From contig NC_079887.1 of NCBI RefSeq assembly GCF_029227915.1, forward strand, positions 20,891,650 through 20,955,649: 64,000 nucleotides of DNA, given 5' to 3'. Within the stretch, counting starts at the first letter, position 1; each line of letters starts with the position of its first letter. A program made the translations under genes and the position numbers. Below, one piece after another: positions 46,101 to 57,849 of this stretch. The stretch is from Hydractinia symbiolongicarpus (lineage: Eukaryota > Cnidaria > Hydrozoa > Anthoathecata > Hydractiniidae). The notes under the pieces are model-generated. The model worked only from the letters and a program-made list of their open reading frames with translations. It was not told the origin of the DNA and did no database searches.

Positions 46101-49100
46101 CAATAATTCCAGACTTTGTCTTGTCAAGATAGCACTCCACCAACATAAGGGGTTTGCAAAAAATATTCACTGATTCAGAAAACGCATCCTATATTTCTTT
46201 GCACTCTACCCAAAGATACTAAACACTCACATAAGCCTTATTTAGAAAATTTAAGTAGATCTTAAATAGCATACCATTCAATTAATGACCTTCAACTTTA
46301 ATAGAGAAGCATTTTCTCGAGAAACAAAACCTATGATACACACTGACATTTTTATTCAAACACTTTCTGAAGAAGCTGCTGTTATCACTTACCTGTTCTC
46401 TGAATCCTGTATCACCTTCTTCAAATAATTTATCACCTTCGTCGAGAACTAACCATTCCACACTAAAAAGGAGTTTATAATATTCTTAATATGTTCACAA
46501 GATACAAATTCCTGATTTCTTCGCCAAAAACGGTAAACAAGGTACAAATTACTTGAATAAGAAAATCCATGTAATTCCTATGAGCCATGACTGCATTAAG
46601 TCTTACCGAGTGCACGCTGTGATCAGTATAGAGACAAAATTACAAACAGCTCTACCTAAACTACTACTACACACTAATAAATGAGGATAACATACTTGCT
46701 TAGATTTATGCCAGGTGGATCTTGTTTTAAAAGATGAACAAGTCTGTTTGGAGTTGCTATTAAAATATCTAAAAAAATAGATGGACCACGGTTGATAAAG
46801 TTCGTTATTTCTAGCTTATTAATTCTTCGTTTCTTGTAATGATGACAGCCAAACATTTATGTCTGGTATAAGATTTTCCATCTGCCGAACAGTCAGTTTA
46901 CACAAATACCATTATTTGGTGAACTTCTTGGGAATATAAATTAATAATTTCTTCTTCACCATATGTAACAAAAGTATTTTTAAAAAAAATATAAACAAAA
47001 AAAAAATGAAATCAGCGATATTACATCGTATCTGGCGACCTACAAAACTACTTACAATAGTAGAGTATACTACAAGATATAGCATCGTACCTAATTTATT
47101 GGACGAATTGGGACCAAAGTTATTTGATGATGCTTTAGCCTTCGATAACGTGTGTATCCTGAACCCGATCCCTTCATTCATGCGTACAAATTCTCTGTAT
47201 ATCTAAAAAATAACAAACAACTGTAAAAATGTTTTTAAATTATTTAAATTGTTTAGTTGCGCATGGAATGTCATGGTCAAACTGTCACAGTTGGAAGCAT
47301 GTACCACCTGTACTTTAATAAGCTGAATACTACGTGCTACTTATTAATATCACACAACTACAGACATGACAAAAAAATGAAGAACATAGTAGGTTATGTC
47401 TTTCTTTGATTGGTGATAACAACATCAACTAGAATATTATAAACTTAAAACAAACAACACGCTAGACCTGCTGTGACAGTTCTCTGGTAGGTGAAATAAC
47501 TACTGCACGAAATCCAACTTTTCTTGGTTCCTGAAAAAAAGGAGATAACAAGAAGTGGCGGGTTTTTACAATAACTGTCACAATCAAAGCTGTTTTAGCA
47601 GTAAAAACAGGAAACATCTCACCTTTAAGTGACATAACAGTGGAATTATGAAAGCTAGCGTTTTACCACTTCCAGTTGGTGCACAAGCTAAAAGCTCACG
47701 ATTCTAAAAAAGATCATTAGATCATTCACAACTCGCAGTTTTAGTGAGTTTAATAAAGCCTGTTGACTGTCAGGCTTGCATACTAAATCCACTCCCCCAT
47801 CATGGTCGGGGTAAAATACATAGCTGAGCCATGATAAACCTTTTATGTTTTATGTACAGCACTTCGCTTTAGGGTCTTTTTAATGACAATATGCCCTTCC
47901 CCAAGGCCATGAATAATAATCTTAGAATTGTTATCTTTCCTCATTTTTACTTCAGTAAAGGAAAGTTTATCGATGTGATGCTGATTGTCAAATGAAAACA
48001 GTTCGTTGCGAAAAATTGAATGATCAATACACACTAGTTGGTGTGCAATGGAGATCATGTGCGTAGATTTTTAAGAGTAAAATTACGGAACAGCAAAAAT
48101 TGAAAATAAGATTGAAAAGTAATGACTAGCCTGCAGCATTAGGGGTGTAGCTTGCATTTGTATCGGTGTTGGTGTTGTGTAGTTATTAGTAGTAATATTT
48201 CTTAAAATTACGCTTGAAACTTCATATCTATAAAAATATTACCTTACTTTAAAAATAATAAGCATTTGATAAAGAAAAAAATAAAATACAAAACAGTAAC
48301 CACAGTATTTTTGTTCAGTTAATAATAACAGTCCCTCTGTTACCAATGCAGTTCAACTTATCTTAGAACGCAGATAAATATTGTCCCTTTATGCCAAAGA
48401 ATATCAAATCATCTATTAGTCTATCATGTTCTATCTATCATGTTCTTTTATATATATAAATCTAAATAGACTTCAAAAATAGGAAAACAAATATTTAAAA
48501 CTATAACTGTTGTACCTTTTCCGCAAATCCTTAAAACATTTTATAGGATCAGAAATGTCAGAGCCATGAATATATATTTTATGCTCTTTGCGAAACAGAT
48601 TGATCTAAAATAAATAATAAGTTTGTTTCTTTATCTTATTAAAAAATGGCTTCGGTTAAATGTTTAACACCTAACTGCTGTTTCTTTTTAGAACTTTAGA
48701 AATTGAGACATTTGTGTGGAGATGCATATACTCTTGCCTCTTCATGGATGTACTATTCGGCACACGAAAAAAATTATGACACCTTGGCTTTAGCCTTTGA
48801 CACTTAAATCAAGCCAAAGTTAAAATTCACTGGATTTACTGAATCTCTGGAAATCAGTAGAAATATATACACACTTTCTCCATGTGTTTTTCTTTGAGTT
48901 GATCTTTGTTTAGTTTCTTTTCTTTTATTTCGGAGATCTTCTTTTTCTTTTTAGCTCCACGCAATAATTGTATATCACTTTCATCTTGCCCTGAAAGTTT
49001 AAAAAAGAAAATCAGTGCAATAATTGTGTTTGTAACATTCATGATTGACCAGTGCCAAAGTAACGCACAATTCTGATTCAAGTTTAACTGACGGAATTAT

Positions 49101-50208
49101 TAATCTAAATTTTCAATTTTCCACCTACCTTCCTCATCATTTAAAATAATTTTTTTAATTTTCTTTTTCTTTTTACCCAGTGTTTCAATTTCAATTGTGT
49201 CTTCTTTATTTTCTGTTTTTTTACCATCTGCATGATGTGTTGTTGTGTGATTGGTTTTGCTGCCAAAGAAATCCAATACCTCTGCTGCATCACTAGTGAT
49301 ATCTGCTTTCTTGTATTTGTTGATAATCTAACATAAACAGAACATGTATATATTACTTAAAAAACTTAAATATAAATTTCATCACTCATCATAACTTTCC
49401 ACCTACTCTGTATTTACAAAAATGAAAATGCAAAGTGTGAATAATTTACAAAAACATATTGCAGATTACATGACTTGATTTGATAATTCATTTAACGATA
49501 AAGGTTTCATCATTTATACACCTGTAGTGATATGCCTGACAAAGATTTCCCTACACTCTTTAATGTTTATTATAATTAGGTAATGACTGCATTTAATAAA
49601 TCGCATGGTGCCATTTCTAGCAAGAATTCAAATAAATAAAGAGGTGGACAAGGTTAAAGGTATTCTTAGATGTATGGCTGAGATCAACAACATTTAACAT
49701 TTATTAGTTGCACTATTCAACAAACCGAAATCAGACTGTAAAAGCCATAAAATTTGGAAAAAGACAGCCTTGCTGATGTTACCACATTTCAAGAGTTTGG
49801 ATCCAGCCTTGTAATTGTGGATGTATAGTGTAGCATTTAATAAAACCTTATAATAATATATTAATTAGAGATTTTATTTTAGGCTCCCACTTCCACCCAA
49901 AGTTAATGTTTAAAAAGAAATATGAAGCACTTTTTACATCACTACCTGAATCAATAATTCTAAAATTTTCTTTTATCAACAGATAAAACAACAATAACAT
50001 CCATGCAAATGGTCTTTTTCCAGTAGATCTATCTTCAGCCACAAATTTGATTATTCTGATCTCAATTCAGTTTTAACAAAAATACATTACCAACAAAATA
50101 TTCACATATAGTTTATACCTGAAATTTGTCAGCATCATCTTTAAATCGCTTTAAATCAAATTTCGCACCACAACCAAGTTTTTTAAATAAATCATGTGTG
50201 TCTACCAT
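43194..50208 (-). CDS. DDX52: DDX52/Rok1 DEAD-box RNA helicase
   Basis: Seventeen exons: 50119-50208, 49129-49327, 48875-48990, 48516-48604, 48131-48227, 47623-47703, 47468-47530, 47091-47202, 46696-46768, 46393-46462, 45794-45927, 45063-45276, 44585-44620, 44036-44150, 43697-43772, 43458-43529, 43194-43290. They join to 1734 nt (577 aa; human 599). The N-terminus [18 protein letters not shown] matches MDVHDLFRRLGAGAKFD. Helicase motifs: TPTPIQMQA (Q motif, about 185), TGSGKT (207-212), PTREL (238-242), TPNR (288-291), DEGD as motif II (314-317; human DESD), SAT (349-351) and HRIGRTGRAG (494-503). Rok1/DDX52 is a nucleolar helicase needed for early 18S rRNA processing and snR30 release. Lys-rich low-complexity precedes the core and ends the protein. 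The ATG is the first in frame and matches the family start. Confidence 0.96.
47704..48130 (-). other. DDX52 intron with a GC donor (GC-AG)
   Basis: Exon 5 ends CTGCAG and the intron begins GCTAGT (48130 leftwards). The acceptor TTTTTTAG is followed by exon 6 at 47703. Joining CAG to AATCGTGAG gives [19 protein letters not shown], aligned residue for residue with human [17 protein letters not shown]. The nearest GT, three bases on, would force an immediate stop. Confidence 0.75.
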
Positions 50209-52215
50209 CTTTATTTAGAAAAATTTACTTAGTATTATCTCAAAATGTCTGTTGGAGAAAACACTGATTGCGATCTAAAAAATAAAACAAATTAGAAAAC
50301 AACAAAGCAATATCAGATACACAAACGTATTAGAAATTAGAAACACAGTTAATTTCTATATAATGCTTAAAAGCAACGTATATTTATAGCAGGATTTGAT
50401 AGATAAAGCTTTTGTTTTTTTTTACCACACCTTTTTTATATTTTTTCCAAATTACATGATATAAGAATAACATAAATATAAAAATAAACTAATGTTACCA
50501 CCATACATGTATTTGCCTAAACAAGTCCCTCTATTATATAACAAGCTAAAAGTTACACAAGTCAGTTTTTGTTACTAGCTTTTTTCAGAGATCAGTTAGT
50601 TCAAACATTATTTTCAATTTATTTAAATATAATATGCAATGATATGAGAGCAAAACAAAAAATGACTCAGCTGTTTTTTCCACAACTTTTTTATCAATCA
50701 ATGCATGCTACCCATGCCGACAACAATTTCCCTCTAGAAAAATCAAAATGTCAGACACAGCAGAACAAACCTCATGGTAGGTTAGCTCTATTTTTAGGGA
50801 AAATGAAAACAATGTTTGTATAATCTTTTATTCACTAATAAGTAAATTATTTATATTCAGAATAATCTTCGGCATTAATACGTAACTTTCTAAAGTTACT
50901 GAAAAGATGCTAAACATGTGTAAATAATTAGCTAGCTACTTAAAAAAAAAAGATTTTCGAAGCCTAATTATTTATCGTTGATATAATCCATATGAAAAGT
51001 TATACTACGTTGAAAATGCAATGCATCTGTGTTTTCCATGTAATTGCTTATTAAATAAAGCTCTATATTTTTTCCACTTTTTTGCCTTGTGTATATCTAC
51101 AGCATTTATTTTAATCTCTAATACTCGCCTCAGATCATGTGACTATATTGTTTTACTACGGGAATCCCGCTGCTTATGTCAGCATGCTGAGACTGCTAAC
51201 GCTGTATATCATTGCATATTATCTTTAATAGGACGAACTATGACCAAACATATCTTTTCATTAAATAAAAGCACCAGTCTTAACTTGAGTTTGAATTCTT
51301 GAATCAAAACACTCATTCATGAAAATATGTTTAAATAATTTAATATGGGATATTATAATCCATTATTTGTTTATACTTGTGAAGCAGAAATTAATAAATA
51401 AGTTACGCCATTAAATGTTTTCATGTGCTAACAGAAACATCTGCAATTGATGACAAAACATTTCAGCACAATGGCAGTTTTTTAACATTTTTTAAAGTTG
51501 GCCATCACTCCGCCCTACTTCTATGCCAAGCAGCATTTAGAATACTTTTTTAACGTGCTGGAATTATGGAATAATCGATCTCAGGTCCCATGAAGTGTCC
51601 AGCTTGAGATTATGAATTTAGCCAAATACCGTAAGATCGTAAGTCTCAAGCCTTCTGCAAACATTAAAGAAAGTGAGTAAGTTGTCTAGGAATTCTTTTA
51701 AAAATTATGTGATGTTGTGCCAATTTTGTTGTCACCGATTGTAGTTAAATTAAACAAATAAAATATATAAATATTAAAATCAATGTTGAAAAATACTCAA
51801 GCAATATTATAACAGAAAATACAACATAATCACATCCTACAAAAAGCACTGTGTGAAAGTTATAGTTCATTACTTGAAAGAATAGAATTAATTTTATTTT
51901 AGATGTAATTTGTGGAAATCTACTTGTACAACGTACCTAATGATATTGTTTTGAATTTTTCTGTAACACAAAATTTTGAGTTTCAGTGTAAAAAATAAAC
52001 ATTGAACAGGCTAATACAATGCAGACTAATTTAAATAATTGTGGGAATCGATACTCACAAATGTTTTCTAGTCTACCAATTTCTTGAACAATAAGATTGA
52101 CAAGCAAATTAATAAGTCATTATGAAATCTAGTTTTATTTATTATAGTTACTGTAAACAAATGTAAACAAATATATAAACAAAAAATAAGGGCATCTTAA
52201 TGTTTTCTTTACACT
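50209..52215. other. Spacer between DDX52 and the carboxypeptidase gene
   Basis: Presumed DDX52 promoter side and AT-rich filler. Plus-strand ORFs at 50569-50823 and 51021-51302 have no recognisable domain and no splice or promoter support. A 20-nt repeated word (TCTATCATGTTCT) occurs nearby within DDX52 at 48421-48445, not here. No gene was seen. Confidence 0.5.
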
Positions 52216-52221
52216 TTTATT
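52216..52221 (-). terminator. Poly(A) signal AATAAA of the carboxypeptidase gene
   Basis: TTTATT on the plus strand, 223 nt past the stop codon; a second lies at 52134-52139. Confidence 0.5.
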
Positions 52222-52443
52222 GTATCCATTAGACCCTCAAAAATTTATTACAGAGTTAAGAAGAATTTCTTATTTTTCCATGAGGATTTTAAAAGCATAA
52301 TTTAATTACTCTGCTTAAGTCTTGTTTTTAATTGACAAAATTACAATTAAAACTAAGTAAGGGATAAACAACATAAAATTAAAACTGATTACATGTGTGC
52401 TTTTCATATAAGTTATTTTAAATTAGTTCATTTATATCATGAA

Positions 52444-55400
52444 TTATGGTTCTTCTGTATATATTTGCTCAGGGGTTATTTTATGGTAACCTTTCTCTGT
52501 TGCACGCAATTCTTTTACTTTACGATACAGAACAATACCAGCTAATATGCAGACAATAAAACCAATGCTGACAATAACACCAGCAGCTGCCATGTTATCA
52601 CGTTTTACTTTGCTGTGCTTTTCTTTTGGCAAGGGTGAGAGTACTCTCTTCTCTGTTGTATCATCATATTGGTCACTTGCTGCAGCATTTTCTGCTTCAA
52701 AGAATTCTCTTGTTTGCATTTCATGAATGCTTTGACTGGTAATAGCATCATCACTGATGATGAAATTGACAATGGTGGCAGGTATACCAATAACAGTAAC
52801 TTCTGTCGTAATAGTTTTACCAGCTGCAACAGCAGTGACATTATACACACCAGGAAGAAGAAGCCGGAAGTAATTGCCTTGTTTGCTTGTTCTGATTGGG
52901 TGCTTACCATCCTGTACATTTCCAGGACGAGTAACAGTTATAATGGCATCAGCTATAGGTGTTCCATTGGAAAATCTTAACAAGAATAAGATCAAAACTG
53001 CAAATGATAGTTTTTTTACATTATCAAAATATAAATAAATAAAAAAAATGAAAATGCAAGTGAACATGTATAAATCCCAGTAATTCCTTCAGATAACTGA
53101 TTGATCATTACCCTTTTTTATACACTGAGCAGTTCAGCTAATGTGTAGCACACAGTTAACCAAAACTAAGTATCTGCCTTCTATGTAGATAAAGTTTTCT
53201 GGATAAATCTAAAATTAATAGTATATCAAGTTAACATTTACCTAACAAATCCTTTTAATCCCATTTGCACCATTGACATGTATGTGATCAGTGAGTTCTT
53301 GTGATCATTCCATAATCCTTCCAACTCACTTGCTTTCGGAAATTTACAACACGCCATCTCAACAGTAATTTCAAATGCATTGGAGTTTAAGTAATTATAA
53401 TCTTGCATACCACCAGCAACATTATACCAATGGGCACCATTAGTAATTCCTAAGAATAAAAAATATGTGAAATCACTTGTCAAAGTAACACAAACGAAGA
53501 TAAAAGTGCATCAAACGAAAAATTGTAGAATATTTTTTTCTTTACTTCTAAACAATTTTCTGATTACAAATTGTAAACATTATTTTCTACATCATGATAA
53601 ATTAAACCTTTGCTTAAATTAATTTTTGCACTTACAGGCCAATTCGTAAGATTTTAGGCAGGCGTGCGGTATCTCCCACGGCTAAAAAATTTGACGCGTG
53701 TGATCAAAAAAAAGTTTTTTACAAAAACATTTCAGTTACCCCTGTACACCACTCATGGGCTGCTGTTTTGGCGTAAGGAACAAACAAAGTGCAAGTTCCA
53801 ACAATATATGGCAAGGAATTTCAATCCATATACGAAGAAGTCGTAAGCAGACTCGTTATTTCAACTTAAATAATGCTGAATTTCTTTTAAATTCTCCAAA
53901 AGATATTGTTGCATTTTTTTATAAAATCATTAAAATGAAACTCGCAAAGCCTTAATATAGCCTTGTGCGTAATAAGGACTTGTTCTGCTGCTTTTCATTA
54001 CTATTTCAGAAACATTTGGGAAGAGACAAGGGAAAAAAGACATCATAAAGTAAAGTTGCATGTGGTGTCAAAATATTTACAGAAAGTTTTTAATTCAACT
54101 TTATTTCCTTTCTTTCTTTTTTCAGACATTTTTACAAAAAATTTATAGCACTGATATAATCTCCACATTAACCAAACTGAACAAACAAAATAAAATATCG
54201 ACAATCCCATCATTAACTCAATGTTTTCATTGGTTCGCAAAATTTGAAAGGAAAAAGAAACAAATTCTTCAAAAGATAGCGACCACACACTAGGTCGTTA
54301 GCGACCTATATCTGTTCTGCATAATACCCCTTGGTTGGCAAAAAGAAAGGAAGAAAGCAAATGGTAGCAATTAAATTCATATTATCAACATTTGCTCACG
54401 TGCGATCTATTTTGAGTTCAGTAAAAGAATGATCGTTTAATTTTAGAGTTCAGTAAAAGAATGATCGTTTATTTTTAAGGTTTATTTAATAAATTTTCTT
54501 TGTTATAAATACAATAATTTTTAATTACGGCAACGTTTTGTGCGTGCGATGAATCGCACGCCTAAACAAATCTGCACGTGTGTGGGGGCGTGCGTGTGCG
54601 ACCGCACGCCTCTCACGAAATGGCCTGCACTTACATAAATAATTTAGAGGAATACAAAGAGACAAATAATAAGTTGTTAATTACCATCTTTGAAATACTC
54701 TCTACATGCTTGGCCAAAATGCATTTTTGGATGTGCGTAAGAATAGGCCTTCGCCAGGTGACGAAATACATCGTCATCAGGACTGGGGCTATCTATTTCT
54801 GCCATTTGTGGATCATCATCATATGGATAGTTAGCAACAAGACTTCCACCATGCAAATTTGCAGACAAAACAAAACTGTATTTTTTCAACCATTTGATGA
54901 TGCTTTTAGTTTCAGGTTGCATCTCTTGGTTATATTTAACAAATTGGTCAGGAAAGTTCCTGAAATGTTAGAATTAGCCTCACTTCAAACAATAAAAAAC
55001 AAAACATTGGTGCTATATCCACACTTCTTTGTGAAATGTTGTCCTTTTAAAATAGTATTAGCAAAAGTAGGTAAAGATATCAAACATTTTAATTAATAAT
55101 ATTTAAAGTTACATTTAAATTCTATTATGTTTTGAAATTGAAAACCTTTTTAAAATGTAAAGACAACTTTAAATTTCTTACAGAAGACTTTTCATGTAAT
55201 TCAGATAAACATACCTGTTAAGATCTACACCATTTGCATTTGCTCTACCTTTGACTGATTCACAATCACCTTCACTTGATCTTTCATAACCATCTGGATT
55301 CATACTTGGCATTACATGGATCCTTGTATTGCTGATCAAATCAACAACAGTTCGATTTCCCTTCAAATACTCATCACAAAGATAGTCCAGCAAATATAAA

Positions 55401-55681
55401 AGCATTTCACGTCCCAATACTTCATTACCGTGCATGTTGCCAATATATTTAAAATTGGGCACCAGAGGCCTGTATTTACCAGGTTGTAAGCTCATTTCCA
55501 AAACAGTCAAATCACGGTTATCTACACTTTTCCCAACAGAGTAAATTCTGGTAATATTACTACATTTGTTGGATATAGCTTTGAGATAATTTTGCATGTC
55601 TTCATAATTATGATGTCGAATGTCAAGGGCATTGACATTAACAGCAACAAGAAAAACACACAAAAGTGTAACTGGATACAT
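52444..55681 (-). CDS. Membrane-anchored metallocarboxypeptidase, CPD/CPE (M14 N/E) type
   Basis: Four exons (55215-55681, 54685-54959, 53242-53449, 52444-52975) join to 1482 nt, 493 aa. In order it has a signal peptide (1-18, MYPVTLLCVFLVAVNVNA), a carboxypeptidase domain (about 20-315), a transthyretin-like domain (FSNGTPIADAIITVTRPG, from 317), a transmembrane helix (about 445-467) and a 26-residue cytoplasmic tail ending YTEEP. Catalytic residues are present: zinc ligands H84/E87 (HGNE) and H192 (LSANLHGG), substrate-binding N155-R156 in DLNRNFPD, and catalytic E278 in ITVEMACCKFP. Members trim C-terminal Lys/Arg from peptides in the secretory pathway or at the surface. CPD has three such domains plus a TM helix, CPM one plus a GPI anchor; here there is one domain plus a TM helix. 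The gene looks active. Confidence 0.93.
53636..54626. mobile_element. hAT-like non-autonomous transposon with perfect 8-bp TSD
   Basis: Terminal repeats AGGCCAATTCGTAAG (left, from 53636) and AGGCCATTTCGTGAG (reverse complement of the right end, 54626), each followed inward by GGCGTGCGGT. The 8-bp target duplication GCACTTAC is perfect (53628-53635 and 54627-54634). It is 991 bp long with no transposase reading frame. The interior carries a 26-bp direct duplication (54414-54439 and 54446-54471) and a perfect hairpin GCGTGCGAT-GA-ATCGCACGC (54542-54561). An 8-bp duplication with short terminal repeats fits the hAT superfamily. It lies in the intron between carboxypeptidase exons 2 and 3 and does not disturb splicing. 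Confidence 0.8.
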
Positions 55682-57840
55682 AGTTTGTATTTCTCCACCA
55701 GCCAGCAGCGAAGTCTTATTTTTAATAGATGTATATTCTCTCTAAGAAACAAGGAAATGTTGAAATAGAAACTTAAATTGCTTTGTTTATATTGTTAACA
55801 TTACAACTCGGTTCCCTAGTTGCAACACAATCTGTGAATAAATTGGTTAAAAACAAAAGAAAGAAAGAAATAGCATCCCTCACAGATTGGGAGCTTTGTT
55901 GACTCATGGATTGAATTTTTGTTCTGTGTTATTTTTAATCATAAACAGGAAGGTCGAAGGAAGCTTTATCACATATTTCGGTGGCTATAAGTCTCCTCAA
56001 AAAGGAGCTTTAAACACTCTAGAATCACCTTTATAGTTCCTCCTGTAAATAATTAGCAGGAGTGTATACAATTTAGGTCAAGTTATAGAAATGGAAATTA
56101 TATCAGAATTGTATCAAATAAAACAAGAACTCTACGCCAATAAACTTTTAATACAGTTTATTCGTAATACCATAGTAATATATATATCTTCCATTATGTT
56201 TTTCAGCAAAGATATGGATACAAGGCTCAATGTGCTGCTGTTAATAAACCATTTACACTCCAGTCTCTAGAAAAAGCATATTTGACCCACATGATTCTTG
56301 TTGATAAACTCAGACTTGAATGTTTCCATAGAAAAAACATTGGTTTTTACTACAGAGAAAGTCTTGCTTTTTCACACAAAATTTTCAGCTTTTTTGAAAC
56401 ACCGAACTCGCCCGAAAAGCCCTCGTAATTGTTGTGCCATTTTTCTCTGAATTAGCACCCTCGTCCTAGTTTAAGCGTCCATTCTTCGATAATAAATTTA
56501 TTTTCCACTTTAATTTTTTTTTAACCTGGTCCTCAGAGCTCTTTTATGCTTATGATAAATCTGTTTAATTTCAAAACAGGTGTCAAATTTATCATATTGA
56601 CTTTTCTAAGGAATCTCTAGGACTATGTAATTAAAAGACCACAAACCTGCTTCAATTTCCCGTATTGTTGGAAAAAAATAGAGACTGTAAAAGTTGAGAC
56701 AAGTTCACAAGTTTAAATGACCCCAATTATCTCCAGCATAAAAACCAAAAATGCAACCACACGCCACTGCACACCATTTCTTGACATGCGAACCAACATC
56801 GCACGCCGAAATAATCCCAAATTTGTTATGGCGTGCAAACGACTGCATAGCATCATTTTTGTTTTTCCTGGTGAGTCCTAATGGCCATCAGTATTTTAGC
56901 TAAGTTGGTATTTTATCACACAGTTTTTCAAGTGTAGGGTACCAATATGGGAACAGTTTCCGTATATTAAAAACTCCCAAAAAAAGAAAAAAAAGAAGGT
57001 TTTTCCGAACTCAGAAACCAGATTTTATGTTTTTTATGGAAAACAGAAATTCTTTCTGACTTTTTAAACTGTTTTTCGGTTTGAATGAGGGTAAAATAGC
57101 TTAAGACAGGGGTAAATTTGATGGAACTGTAGCTGTAAAAGAACCCCTAAAGTACAATACAGTCCTAATGTAACCTTCTGCGTACGCGCAACTCGCATAA
57201 ATAATTTCTTTCATAATAGACTATTGTCTTTTAGAGAAAGTAATTACACTGCGAGAAATTGAAAAGGGAAAGGGAAACTTATTGTATAAATACCAATAAT
57301 CTGCGTGTGACGATGTCGAGAATACTTTCGGCGCGAAGTCTATAGAATTTGTAAACAAAGGCAATTAAAAGTACAAAAATAAACTTTACTGTAATATCTT
57401 AATTTTATCTTGAAGAAGATTTAATTATATTTTCAGGACACGATTTAAATACATTATTTATAATATACGTTGCTTTAAAATAATCTATTTATGTCACACT
57501 GTAACTTGTGCAAGTAATCGTGATGCTGATCTGAAAAGAACTGAGAAAAAAACAAGATGCGCGTTATTGTCGTAACTCCCTCCATCGCTATTATTATTAT
57601 AATATATCATATCCAATCATATCATATCCTTCAAACATAGTTTAACTTTACTCAGTTAGGAAACCCCACATTTACGCTAAAACTGTTTTTTGTGTTCGTT
57701 GTATTTTTGAGCAATACAAAACCTTCTTTCAAAAGTAGCTCACTTAAAAACAACGAAATGAGTCAACTAGAAAGAGTTTCTTTTCTATCTCTTCACTTGA
57801 TGCCTGCAATAGAGTTTCTGAAAGACAGCTCACTCTCCAA
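55682..57840. other. Spacer upstream of the carboxypeptidase gene
   Basis: AT-rich, with a TTA-rich stretch (57590-57605) and overlapping ATCATATC words (57606-57632). CACGC/GCGTG-rich sequence at 56755-56840 resembles the hAT-like element interior and could be another fragment. No gene was recognised. Confidence 0.45.
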
Positions 57841-57849
57841 TTAAAATTA

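Noticed and set aside
51021-51302. 93-codon plus-strand ORF with a hydrophobic N-terminus, possible secreted peptide.
   Set aside because: No cleavage-site context, no family match and low-complexity AT-driven composition.
54578-55096. 172-codon plus-strand ORF, one of the longest in the window.
   Set aside because: It lies antisense to carboxypeptidase exon 2 and has no domain of its own.
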